This document shows, one piece after another, positions 22,574 through 32,934 of a stretch of 64,000 nucleotides of DNA (positions are counted from its first letter, which is position 1; the number at the start of each line of letters is the position of its first letter). The translations under genes were made by a program, and so were the position numbers. Where the stretch lies: positions 4,154,001 through 4,218,000 of the forward strand of contig CM073195.1 of NCBI GenBank assembly GCA_037042915.1, read 5' to 3'. Below the pieces are notes generated by a model. That model was not told the DNA's origin and ran no database searches. It saw only the letters and a list, made by a program, of their open reading frames with translations. Source of the DNA: Auricularia sp. M13. Lineage: Eukaryota > Basidiomycota > Agaricomycetes > Auriculariales > Auriculariaceae.

Positions 22574-23666
22574 TCAGAGCTTACCCAACAGCGGGTTGGT
22601 CTCCGCGTAGTACTCATAAGAGTCGGCGTTGTCGACGGAGAGATCGGGGAAGTTCTCCGCGAGTAGCTTGGAGTTCTCCTGTCCGAGGGCCCAGTGGCCC
22701 GTGTGCGCGACCTCGTCCCAGTGGGTCCCAAGATGGAGAAGGACGCCAGCCTGGGAGTCGGTGCCATTGAGGGGCAGGTCGAAGAAGCCCGGGCACGCCC
22801 AGATATGGCCCTTGCTGTCCGTCGTGGTGAACGCGTCCGAGTCGACCATCCCCGCGCACGTCTCCGCCTCGAGGCACTCGTACGACACGTTGAACACGAA
22901 CGAGCCCTTGATGAGGTTCGTGTAGGTCAGCAAGGCCCTCGCGTGGCGGCTTGCGGAGTAGGTGCCGAACCACGTCGTGTAGTGCGTCCCATTCGCCGGC
23001 TCGTACAGGATGGAGCGCACCGCTTCGTGCACCAGACCGTCCGCGCCCTGCGCCGCCTTCTGCAGGACTAGCTGCTGCGCGGCCGAACAGTCCTTGACGG
23101 GAACAATGTACCGCTCGAGCCCGGGCTTGACGAGCGCGCCGGAGAGCGTAGCCGAATGAGGCGACTCGACATCGGCAGTGAGCTCCTGGACGCCATCGGC
23201 GGTGACAGCGTAAAACACGGGCGAGGGTTTGATATTGTAAGTGCCAGCGCCGCTCTCCGTGAAGTCGTACGCATCGGCAACTTGATTTTCAGTCAGCATT
23301 CCATTGGGAGATCGGCGACTGATGATACATACGCGAGTGGTCGACCGTGACGCTCTGGCCCGGTTCAAGGGTAGTGAACGTCTTGTCCGGACCCGAGAGG
23401 TACTTGGCGAAGAGGCCCTGGAAACGGGGAGCCTTGCCGTCGCTGGACGAAATGGTGAACACATCCGTCGGTCCCTTCGAGAGCAGCGTGCCGGGGTGGT
23501 TGAGCAGGTTCACAGCCTCGTCACCGGTGTTCGTCACCGTCGTAGTAACCAGTGAGTCCGCGCGAGTGGCGACATTATCCGCACCAGTAAGGGACACAGT
23601 CAGGGCTGGGCCAGCGGAAACGGCTGCTGCAGAGAGCGCGACTGCGAGGAGGACGGCAGAGAGCAT
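22574..23666 (-). CDS. M35-family pseudo-metallopeptidase C (catalytic residues replaced)
   Basis: Exons 23333-23666 and 22574-23280 across a 52-nt intron give 346 residues. A signal peptide (MLSAVLLAVALSAAAVSA) and a propeptide-like domain precede the region homologous to peptidyl-Lys metalloendopeptidases (M35, aspzincin): THYTTWFGTYSASR, FVFNVSYECLEAE, HIWACPGFF, NADSYEYYAE. In active members the metal site is HExxH plus an Asp in a GTxDxxYG-type motif. Here the residues are HLGTH and TGHWALG, so the catalytic Glu is Leu, the Asp ligand aligns with His and the Tyr with Leu. Proteolysis is therefore unlikely. The frame is intact and the paralogue at 25972 shows the same Glu-to-Leu and Asp-to-His changes, so a retained non-peptidase role is possible. 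It is secreted by prediction and divergent from that paralogue. Confidence 0.8.
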
Positions 23667-23745
23667 GTTTCGTCGAGTGAATCTGTCGTCGAGAGGAAGC
23701 GGGCTGGACGCTTCGACTGAGGAAAGGAAATCCACTCTGTGCGCT

Positions 23746-23753
23746 CTTTTATA
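23746..23753 (-). promoter_or_regulatory. TATA box of the M35-like gene C
   Basis: TATAAAAG on the minus strand, about 80 bp upstream of the ATG at 23666, a typical distance for a fungal TATA element. Confidence 0.6.
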
Positions 23754-23759
23754 CTGTCC

Positions 23760-25890
23760 ACTGAAAGGTGATGCCGATTCTCGTGCGCGCAGCGATCGGG
23801 AGCAGCGGTTCTAGGCAAAATTGGTGCATGGAGCAAAAGGTCAGCGCCGCCGCTATTTGCATATTTAGACTGCATGCGGCGTAGACCTCAATCAGTCAGT
23901 AAATGGCAGTGAGTGGAAAATCGGAAAATCGCCCGCACCTAATTGGGCGCCCGGACCTTACTATCGATGGATTTGTGGGTCCGCGAGTATTTTGCGTGTA
24001 GATATATTGAAGACTGGCCGACCATATCCATTTGCACATCTAGACGTTGAACAAGAGTTTGTCCGGGGGCAGCGCTAGCGCGCATCTTGCGCTCGACAGC
24101 GCTTCTACGTGCCGAAGCAATTCCAATGAAGGAACCACTGCGGCGCGTAAAACCCGAAAGTGACGGACCCACGCTTCGAGCACACATGAGTGGCACTGAA
24201 GCCCACCTCGCGTTTCCCGAAAAGACAAGGGCTTGCCCTAAACTAGCAGTCCGAAATCGTCCATCAGGCCGGTGGGCAAGAGTCGCGGATTCAAGGCTGC
24301 GCATAGATCTCACAGGCCTAGAACATGCAGTAGACGAGTGGGAGACGTTGGCCGACTTCAGAGGGTCACGGCGAGACACTGTCGATAGTATGCCCACTGC
24401 GCGAGATGCCGCGTATCGGTGGTGTTCAAACTTACAGCAAGTGCAGCACGAAGCTTGCATGTTGAATGCAGAGGGAAATAGTCAATACAAAGATGTCGCC
24501 GTCGCCACTGGAGCGCGTAAGGAATACAGCAGCCGAGCAACGGCATAATGCGATCAGCGCAGAAGATCGTGGGGCATCCGGAATCACGAGTCTTCAACAG
24601 CAAGTCAAAGAAATGCCGGCGACAGGAAATTTGTGTAGGGAGAAAGCGCCGCATTCCTTCTAGAACGAGAAATATTCCAGTAGAGATTGGGTGGGCGGCA
24701 AGTGGCTTGGACACGTGCGTCGAGGGAGGGACCTAGATCGTTCACATGGCCGTCCAGTCAGATTGGGCGTTGGCAGTCAATTTCAGGAGGAATGAGATGT
24801 GAAAAGCGGAACCACAGTGGTACGCCGTCGCAGGCAAGCTCGGGTGAGGAGGAACTAGCGGAAGGAGTTATGGTAGGACAATGTTGGCAGGTAATTCGGG
24901 GTGTAGCTGTGCACGGTCTAGACATCGAGGCCATTCATTCTGAGCAGCACGGCGTCACCAAAACCGTCATCCTGTCGCGCCAGACAGTGCTGATGTATTA
25001 GCTCGAGCATGCCAGCGTACAGTAAAGCCAGTAGATCGTCCGCTAGATGCACAGAGGTAGCCAGGGAGCAGATGCCGGAGCGCTGTCGAACGTCGTGAGT
25101 CAAGAAGCAAAGCGGCGGAGATGACCAAAAACTCCGTTCCGACTTCAGGGCAGGTTCGGAAAAGTCAGTTGGCCTCGGCTTTTTGCATCATCCTCTTCAT
25201 CCTTTCAATTGGAGAACAGCATGCAATAGCGCATACTGTACCCTCTCTCCCTCTCTCCCTCCAATGACGGTTCAACTGACATTGGACGTTTTGCGTGCGA
25301 ATCTCTGAAGGCATGTCCTATCACATTTACCTGTCATAACCTGCTGATGCCCCGCTGACCAGGTTCTGCGCGATCAGCGCGACGTTGGCGTGTGGCTCGC
25401 AGGGCCGATTTGGACTAGAATTCCGGGGCGAGAATCACTGAATTCATCGTTCAACAAGGTCATGCGCTGCTTGACCAACGTGCATCCGACGTCGTCGGCG
25501 TAACATTGCAGTCCACATGGGTGAAATTTGCTTATACTGAAGAGGGCGGTCTTCGCTGCGCAACAGCTTCTACGGTAGTCGACAGTCAATGGACCTGGCG
25601 ACATCTCCCGGCGAGCGAGCTGTATGCAGTGTATTCGCATTCTCTTCTCTGTAAGCACTTACAACCACGTGCACAACCCCACACTCACCTCCATTGCTCC
25701 CCTGGTGCATTTGACAGCTAGAACACAGCTGGACTTGACGTACAATGAAATGCGCTCGCGTCATGGCAGTTTCGACGACACCAAGCTCCCTGCCCCAGCC
25801 GATGCGAACGTTGGCAGGAAGACTCTCTGTACCTGATCGCCGCGAATTTCGGTAAACATTTCATGAATGTGGACCGCGAAAATCGCGCAG
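23760..25890. other. intergenic region between two divergent M35-like genes, no gene recognised
   Basis: Frames up to about 150 codons occur on both strands, but none has a recognisable domain, signal peptide or convincing introns, and opposite-strand frames are equally long. The two flanking M35-like promoters point outward from this region. Confidence 0.5.
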
Positions 25891-25898
25891 TCAATTCG

Positions 25899-25904
25899 TA
25901 TAAG
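25899..25904 (+). promoter_or_regulatory. TATA box of the M35-like gene D
   Basis: TATAAG in the context ATTCGTATAAGAGG, 68-73 bp before the ATG at 25972. The paralogue's TATA box lies at a similar distance. Confidence 0.5.
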
Positions 25905-25971
25905 AGGAGGACCGGTGGCCCTGCGAAACCTCACTCTCGAGCTCTCATACTCGCAGCTTCACCACCAGAGC

Positions 25972-27054
25972 ATGCTGTCGTCTGTCATCCTCGCCGTTGC
26001 GCTCTCCGTGTCCGCTGTGTCGGCGGCTCCGGCGCTGTCGGTGTCGGTTTTCGGCGCACGCAACTTTGCTGGGGTTAGCAACGCCGTTGTCTCAGCGACC
26101 GTTAAGAACACCGGCGACGAGACACTGAGGGTACTCAACCACCCGAGCACCGTGCTCTCCAAGGGCGCCACGGATGCCTTCACCATCTCGTCGAGCAATG
26201 GAAAGTCGCCTGACTTCAAGGGTCTCTTCGCCAAATACATCCCCGGTCCCGAGAAGAGCTTCACAACACTCGAGCCGGGTCAGAGCGTGACAGTCAAACA
26301 CTCGCGTACGTAGCGCCTGCGCTCTGCTTTGTATTCCGATCTGACAGCTTTCTCAGTGGGAGACGCGTACGACTTCACGAAGAGCGGCCGCGGCACTTAC
26401 AGCATCAAGCCCTCGCCGGCGTTCTACATCGTGACGGATGACGGCGTCAAGACCCTCACCGCCGACGTGACTCCGCACACCGCAGCGCTGTCCGGCTCCC
26501 TGGTCAAGCCCGGCTCGTTGCTGGACCAGCTCGTCGTGACCGATGGCTGCAGCGACTACGTGCAGGAGACTCTCCAGACCGCCGCGCAGCACGCCGACAC
26601 GCTCGTCCACGAGGCCGTGCGCTCGATCCTCGGCCCGCACGCGACGCCGCACTACACGACGTGGTTCGGCGCGTACTCCGCGAGCCGCTACGCGCGCGTC
26701 GCGGGCACGTACACGAACGTCATCAAGAGCTCGTTCGTGTTCAACGTCACGTACGAGTGCATCGCGGCCGAGCAGTGCGCGGGCATGGTCGACTCGGACG
26801 CGTTCACCATGGCCGACACCAAGGGCCACATCTGGGTCTGCCCGGCGTTCTTGGACCTGCCGCTCGACGGTACCGACTCGCAGGCCGGCGTGCTCGTCCA
26901 CCTCGCCACGCACTGGACGGATAACGGCCGCACGGGCCATTGGGCCTTCGGCCAGGACAACTCCAAGCTGCTCGCGGAGAACTTCCCTGACTTGGCGGTT
27001 GACAATGCCGATTCGTACGAATACTACGCGGAGAACTGCCCGCCGCTGGAGTAG
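25972..27054 (+). CDS. M35-family pseudo-metallopeptidase D (catalytic residues replaced)
   Basis: Exons 25972-26305 and 26357-27054 across a 51-nt intron give 343 residues; exon 1 has exactly the same length (334 nt) as in the paralogue at 22574-23666. Signal peptide MLSSVILAVALSVSAVSA, a propeptide-like domain (LEPGQSVTVKHS), then the peptidase-like half: HYTTWFGAYSASR, YECIAAEQCAGMV, HIWVCPAF, NADSYEYYAE. The expected HExxH is HLATH, and the Asp-containing motif is RTGHWAFG, so the general-base Glu, the Asp ligand and the Tyr of the active site are Leu, His and Phe. Codon use is GC-rich and the frame is clean, arguing for a functional gene. The HxxxH..H triad could still bind a metal. The start is the first Met of the signal peptide; an in-frame extension upstream has no ATG context of interest. 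Confidence 0.85.
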
Positions 27055-27778
27055 ATCATGCGAATTCGGGCCAGGTGCAGAATGCAGTGTCCGTTTGTAC
27101 TGTATGTTCCGAATCATCCGACCAAATTGAAAAAGAGTCGAATAGCTGCAGCAATGTTCTGCTTCAAGTTGGTCAATCTTACGGCAACACGGGTAGAGAC
27201 AAACAGCCAAGGGCACAAACATAACATCTGCCTGGTAAGACGGCATCTCCTACCGGCGTATCTTTGAGGGAGTATCACGAGGGAGGAAGTAATCGCGCGA
27301 ATATGATGAAGAAAGAGCGGGCAAAAATCGAACGCCTGCGAAACGTGAAGATGAATATATAATGACCGCGTAAAAAATGGCATTCATAACAGCGTGCGTA
27401 GCAGTGGGAGCAGAAACTACGTGAAGCTGGTGGAACATGTCTAAGGGACATGCTAGGTACAGTTAACCCCCGAAAGATGATTCAGGGCTTCCGTGCCGCA
27501 AGACATATCTTCGCGAACCACTGCGCAGGTGCGCCCGACTGTTACACCGCTGAAAACTAATTAGCTTATATCCATTGTGGGATACAAGCGGGACGTCGAT
27601 GTCGAAGTCGCGGAAAAGTTCGGGTTTATCCGAAAGACACTCTTCCTTCTACCTTCCTGATTGCATACCTTTTCTACCGGAGCCTAGGATGCTGCGAGCG
27701 CCTCTCGATACAAAGTGCGTGCACGCGCCTGAGAAATTGCTATGCGGATCTGACGCGCTTACGGTCGTTAGACGCGCC
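27055..27778. other. intergenic, nothing recognised
   Basis: No gene is supportable. Base composition falls and the sequence becomes AT-richer toward the transposable element starting at 27787. Confidence 0.5.
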
Positions 27779-28083
27779 GCACAGTTTAGGGCTTTGTGTC
27801 GCCTCAATGTTTAGAAACATGTTTGTAAACATGGTGTTTGAAACGTGTTTTAAACCGGTGGTCCTCAAACCCACCTGTTTAGAAACCTCGGAGGCTTTTT
27901 AAAAGGCTCCGGATTATCGGACAGAGACTGGCTCAGGGCCCTGGGAGTTACTGTCAGACCTTGCCCTTAATGTCAAGCTTTGAGCAGGCTGGCTACAGAC
28001 AGTGATGGCCTGCCGGTCACCAGCACCTGAATAGGACAGACTGATCAGAGCACCTACCCATCTCCCCTTGTCACCAATTGGAG

Positions 28084-28620
28084 AAACTACTCCCCGCCAC
28101 GGAAAATAACCGCCGTTCGGAGATAGCCGCCCACTTGCGACACACCTTTCTTGCTACGATCTGCATAGAAAAATAAAGTGTAATAGTAAGGGTTGTAGGG
28201 CACGTCCTTGGGTACATAATCCTCCTCTGAGATCTTGAAACGGGTGCTATACAACTCGACTATGATGTCATCTTTGAGGGGGACCGATATTAATACTATC
28301 TCCACAACCAGGGAGCATCAAGCTTCCCCCTGATATGAAACCCAGGTTCATTTTGTATGGATGTTGCGTTGCAGAAGCAGCGAAGGTGTACGCGCAATAT
28401 TTGCTTTTATATGAGCTCGAACTTGTCCTCCGGTTCACCAGCCGACTTGCCCTCCGGAATTACTGGATGGGGGAAAATGCAAACCGAGTTTACAATTGAA
28501 TAGTATCACGCCTAAGCATCATGCACAAATAAAAGTTTCAGGTCGAGTGTATCAAAATTGTGGCAGAAATCGAGAATTTCCCAACGGCGGTTATTTTCCG
28601 TTGCGGGGAGTAGTTTGCTA
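28084..28620. repeat. nested foldback: inverted repeats of about 40 bp inside element 2
   Basis: The left end (from 28084) and the right end (to 28620) match in inverted orientation over about 40 bp, beginning AAACTACTCCCCGC and continuing through ACGGAAAATAACCGCCGTT with few mismatches. No clear target duplication flanks it. It may be an older nested element or a captured foldback segment. Confidence 0.7.
28087..28305 (-). other. 72-codon open frame inside the nested foldback
   Basis: An AT-rich frame reads from an ATG at 28305 to a stop at 28087, with the last residues (TAVIFRGGE) encoded by the inverted repeat itself. It contains acidic and aromatic stretches (EEDYVPKDVPYNPYYYTLFF). No family is recognised; it may be chance or a cargo fragment. 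Confidence 0.25.
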
Positions 28621-28819
28621 AGACGCCTGAGTGATGTAGAGTAGTCCATACCCTACTGCTACAAGTGAGAAGGGAAGGATTGACCATGGCAGTCGAGTGT
28701 TGTAGCATTATGCCTCCGGTAGTTTCTAAACATGTTTGTAAACACCGGCAGTTTCCGGTAAACGGTTTAAAACGTGTTTACAAGTCAGCCGGAATTCTAC
28801 ACAAAGCCCTAGCACAGTT

Positions 28820-29825
28820 GCCGTACAGTGCCCGATAGTAACGCATTGATAACGCACTGCCGCTGTACTTCCGACGGATTTCAGCGCGTTCCAGACGGTG
28901 GACCGCTGAACAAGGGGGCACCGGGATCAAATTCCCGGAACCAAACCTAGGTAGGTAGGTCGCAGCCCGGAGGGCTGCGAACGTAACTGGAGTCCCATAT
29001 ACTCGGTTTGCCGAGCCACTCTGGAAAGATTTTTGCATCAAAATACAACTCTTCTGCATTATTCCCACTGAAATAAAGCATCAAAACAAGTCCACTATAC
29101 GTCAGTCCGGGCTCTCTGCTCCACACCCCCCTTTCCAGGGCTGGGGTCGGCACATTACACTGAAAAATAATCAAAGGCATTGAACAGCTACAATATACGT
29201 GATTAGAGCGCCTTTCAAGTGTTACACCCTCTCTTACATTGATCACAATAAGTTTCTTTACTTTGGCAGGAACCAGTTTGCTTCCGGATCCGCGGAAAGG
29301 CTTCCCGAAATGGCAATATCTTCCCACGGTAGGTAGGTAGGTCGGCCTCACCAGCTTCCCAGCATAAACCGACCCAGGTTCCGTCATTTTGCTTCCGGTG
29401 CCCCCTTGCCGCTGAACGCCCTTTGCGGTGCGCCTTGTAATTGGCATACGTAGGTTTTTTGCTCAAAGCTCCTATAGCTGTATGCAAGAAATACGTACAT
29501 ATGAGATCAGGACTGCATGTTGGCATCGTTTCGCAGATAAGACCTCGTAATCCTTGGGGCCGAGTCCGCAGCTCTGGCGCTAATTTGAGACCCTGCAGCA
29601 GCGTGTACAAACGCTGCCGAGCAGCTGTTTGCTTCGGGTTTCCACTTCCGTGAGTGGCGAAGCAATGCCTTCAGCAACCGCGTGGAACCCGGGGCGCGTC
29701 TTTCTGCATCCACGCACGTACGTGTTTTTTCCACACTTTGCTCTCCCCCCTCGCCCACGGCGCACATCGTAACTGCTCAGCGCGTTCCTGCCGCCCGTGC
29801 GTTATCCCTCTCGGAATGCAACTGT
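28820..29825. other. accessory region without a recognised gene
   Basis: Short blocks recur in inverted orientation: a CAAGGGGGCACCGG block near 28910 reappears inverted near 29400, with GTAGGTAGGTAGGTCG repeats on both sides. A 166-codon minus frame (28947-29447) and an overlapping 131-codon one lie here, but neither shows a domain. It could be the scar of an older insertion. Confidence 0.4.
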
Positions 29826-31250
29826 GCTGACAAGACTCTTCCAGGTGTTTTGGTCGTGTACAGTACTGCAAACTAGGATGCTGTGGAAAAGGGTCAAGTT
29901 AAAAACATTGTTTTTAACAGGCTGTTTAAAACACGTTTTAAACACCCAGCGGCCGCTGGAAACATGTTTTTAACTCAGTATGTACATATCATTAAGCTGG
30001 GATGCTGCATGAGACCACTCAATGTGCGGTCTAATACATGTTTTCCCACATGTTTTGACTTCATTCAGTCTTCCAACACCGTCTGTGATTACTCAGCAGC
30101 TGGATACACCTCAGACTGGGGGTGAGGGGTGAGATTTAGCCACGGACACTGAGAGTGGCATTTCAAACCGTCAACTATCACTTTCTGCACACTGTGTGGT
30201 CGAAAAATCGCAGCTGGATAACATACAGACAGTCTCAGCTTCCAGCTGCTGATTGTACTGTCTATAAATGGCACATATGTTGTTAACAGTGTTTTTAACG
30301 GCATGTTTTAAACACATTGTGTTCTAAACTCGTTAAGAAGTCCTGGCGACTTTTTAACAGCATCCTACTGCAAACATGCTTGTTGCTGCAGAGTTCTTCA
30401 ACGGTGAACCGTTCACAATCGATATTCGATCGGAGGAGGCGGTCGCCTTCGGGGGCACCGCTCAAATCTTTGTGGGGGATGTCGTCTGGGACAATCGTTC
30501 AATCGCCGTCGCCGTTAAAGCCTTCAAAACCATGCTCAGTGTCACCGAGAAAACGGTATGCTCTCTATCTGTCAACTATAGACTCTGCTTATGCATCAAT
30601 AATCCAGCTTCTTAGTCGCGAACTCGAAATTGCACGTCAAGTCTCGTTGCGCCATCCATCGATACTAGAGTTTCTCGGAACCGCCAAAATGGGTTTGGAG
30701 ACGTCCATCGTATCTCTGTACATGCGAAATGGAAACTTGCTCGATTACCTCAAGCTGAACCAAGACGTCGATCGCAAGAAACTGGTCCGTCTGCATTTCT
30801 CCCTCTGCGACCTTGATCAAACTTACGATCGCTGCCATAGATTCTTGAAGTCGCGGAAGCCGTAAACTACCTTCATACGGTTGAGGGGCTTGTTCATGGA
30901 GATCTCAAATGTGTACGTCTACGGTGATGTTCAATGCTGCTCACTTCGGTCTGAAATATGCACAGGCCAATGTACTGATCTCGGACTTCGGCGTTGCCCT
31001 GCTTGCGGATTTTGGACTGAGTACATTCATCGAGAAGGCTCAGTCCAGTGAAACAACTGCGACTGACGCTCGTACGAAATATACTCTGCGCTTCGCAGCG
31101 CCCGAGCTTTTAAATGATTCAGCTGGCCTCCCTGAACGTCGTCGCTCCAAGACACGGGAGACCGATGTATACGCCTTCGGGATGCTTGTGCTAGAGGTAC
31201 GCTCGTCATTTTCCCGCGAAGATAAGCTCATCTTCGCCAGGCAATTACTG
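29826..31250 (+). repeat. left arm of the K4/K5 inverted duplication
   Basis: From about 29826 (CTGACAAGACTCTTCCAGG) to beyond the fifth kinase exon, the sequence is nearly identical, in reverse complement, to 38500-39440. The element at 29874-30367 is absent from the other arm. Similarity drops sharply within the next exon and is low in the WD40 half, so the conserved part is mainly the kinase domain. This is consistent with recent gene conversion or with a partial duplication. Confidence 0.8.
29874..30367. mobile_element. hAT-type non-autonomous element 3 (494 bp), at the K4 start codon
   Basis: Ends TAGGATGCTGT and ACAGCATCCTA are flanked by the perfect 8-bp repeat CTGCAAAC at 29866-29873 and 30368-30375. 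The right copy touches the ATG at 30376. The homologous site in K5 has CTGCAAAC only once (reverse complement at 39391-39398). Subterminal GTTTTTAAC/GTTTTAAAC repeats match elements 1 and 2. It separates the K4 coding start from its ancestral promoter. Confidence 0.9.
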
Positions 31251-32508
31251 GGCAGTCCCCATGGTTTGGGGTGAAGGAAGACCTTTCCGTCCTACTGCGC
31301 GTTCACTCAGGCCATGTACCTCCTCAGCCCACGATATACGGCACATTTTCCTCTATCAGTCACGAGTGGTGGGACGCACTGAAGAAGTGCTGGAGCTGTG
31401 ATCCCGTTAGCCGACCACCTATGAAAACAGTGCTGGATGAGCTCACAGTAAGTTCCGGACTATCTTGTCTCAACATGTAGCCTAATCGTGTCTTCAGATG
31501 CACAGTCACCTATCAGGTGAGCTTTTATAAAGCTGGATCGGTTATCTGCTAAGATTCTTCAAGTCCGAATCTTCGATCCGCTTAAAGACCTTCGCGAAAT
31601 CCAGGCCGCTTCGTACATGCCCTGTGGACGACGTCTTGTTGTGATGTCGAGATCTAATGACTGGGAGACAGTCGGTCGCGTGGCCATTTTCATATTTGAC
31701 ATGGCCTCCCGCGAAACAGTCGCTGGGCCTGTGCATGGACCTCCTGCCTTTGATTGGACCGGCCCCCTCCTCTTCGTCACTCCCGACGGCCAGCAAATCA
31801 TTCAAAGTTCTGCATCTGTTATCACCCGGTGGGATTTAGCGTCTGGCGTTTGCCTCAGCCAAGCCGGATTGAACGAGAGTGTGTGCTGTCGTGCCATTTC
31901 TCCCGATGCAATGGATTGCTGGCCATGAAGAGTACAATGGAGACGGAACATCAGTCTTTTTATGTGCATCTAGCGCAGAGGAACCCATCGGTCATCAACT
32001 GGGCCGACACACGAGCCTCCCGTCATGTATGGCATTCTCTCCAGACGGTAGCCACGTTGTCTCTGCCGCTTCAGCATCCTACGTCGACGAACTCTTCCTC
32101 TGGAATATTTCCACCGGAGAACGGCTGGCAGCTACAACAGATCTCGGCCTGCTAACCTGTGTTTGTTTTCTTCCCAGCGGAGGACGCATCGTCTCTGGAT
32201 TTTACGACGGAACAGTGCGACTATGGAACGCCAGCACGATGAAACTCGAGCACATCTTCGCAGATGCTACGCAGGCAAAATTCAACGATCGCTACATCAT
32301 GTTCGTCGCTGCGTCGCCTTCGGGCAAGTACGTTGCGTCTGTCTCCCGCGGAGGGATACTCTGGATGTGGCATACCGATAACTGGAAGCCTGTTGTGGTG
32401 CCAGAGACCATGAAACTATCCCCAGTTTCGCTTGAATTTTCCCCCACTGGGACGAGTCTTATGTGTTGCACTGCTTTTGGTATATAAATTTGGGATCTAG
32501 TCGAATAG
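30376..32508 (+). pseudogene. TKL kinase-WD40 fusion K4 (transposon at the start, frameshift, early stop)
   Basis: Exons equivalent to K5: 30376-30555, 30608-30784, 30841-30912, 30966-31196, 31241-31447, 31498-31516 and 31564-32508. The kinase half is complete (VAVKAF, SRELEIA, VHGDLKC, LADFGLS, RFAAPELL). In the WD40 half an extra base near 31908 shifts the frame after ISPDA; the matching frame resumes as WIAGHEEYNGDG. A TAA at 32485 then stops translation eight codons before the family's C-terminal IWDLVE and the old stop at 32506-32508. Element 3 sits directly before the ATG. Three independent lesions make this a likely pseudogene, although a truncated kinase could still be produced if transcribed. 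Confidence 0.8.
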
Positions 32509-32934
32509 GAGCATATATATACCTCACCTCAACTTGTGTGATGGGATCTTCTGTAACACGATTATGAGTTCTAGTGATTCGACAGCTAGATTCCCATTGT
32601 TGCATCGTCAACAGTGTCACGCGCCATGCGGGCGCGGTGCGAAGACTTTTATCCCTTCGCGTTGCCATTGTCGGGCCAACGCCTATGCGGCCTGTGTTAT
32701 CCCATTTGCATCCCGCCGGGTTCAATCCCATTTGCGTCCCCCGAATCGCCATCATACAAGATACATCTTAAACGCGAACGCAAGACTGGAGCAGGCGGTC
32801 ACTCAGTCAGTCGTCCAACCAACCCCCACATCGCCCGCCTCCGCTCCTTGAAACAACCACGATCTCGCACACGTTCGCAACCGCTCCGCGCATCTACGCC
32901 CTCCACACCCCGCCCCTCTCCGTGCGTCTATGCC
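32509..32934. other. intergenic between convergent K4 and the phosphate transporter
   Basis: No gene recognised. Downstream of both convergent 3' ends; no clear AATAAA-type signal stands out. Confidence 0.4.

Larger units (their letters stand above)
27787..28811. mobile_element. hAT-type non-autonomous element 2 (1025 bp)
   Basis: Terminal inverted repeats TAGGGCTTTGTGT and ACACAAAGCCCTA are flanked by the perfect 8-bp duplication GCACAGTT at 27779-27786 and 28812-28819. Subterminal zones contain GTTTAGAAAC, GTTTGTAAAC and GTTTTAAAC near-palindromes like those in elements 1 and 3. No transposase is present. The interior carries a second, unrelated pair of inverted repeats (28084-28620). Confidence 0.9.

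Noticed and set aside
24087-24548. 153-codon plus-strand frame between the M35-like genes
   Set aside because: No recognisable domain and frames of similar length on the opposite strand.
28947-29447. 166-codon minus-strand frame
   Set aside because: No domain or signal, partly built from the inverted repeat blocks, and a second frame overlaps it.
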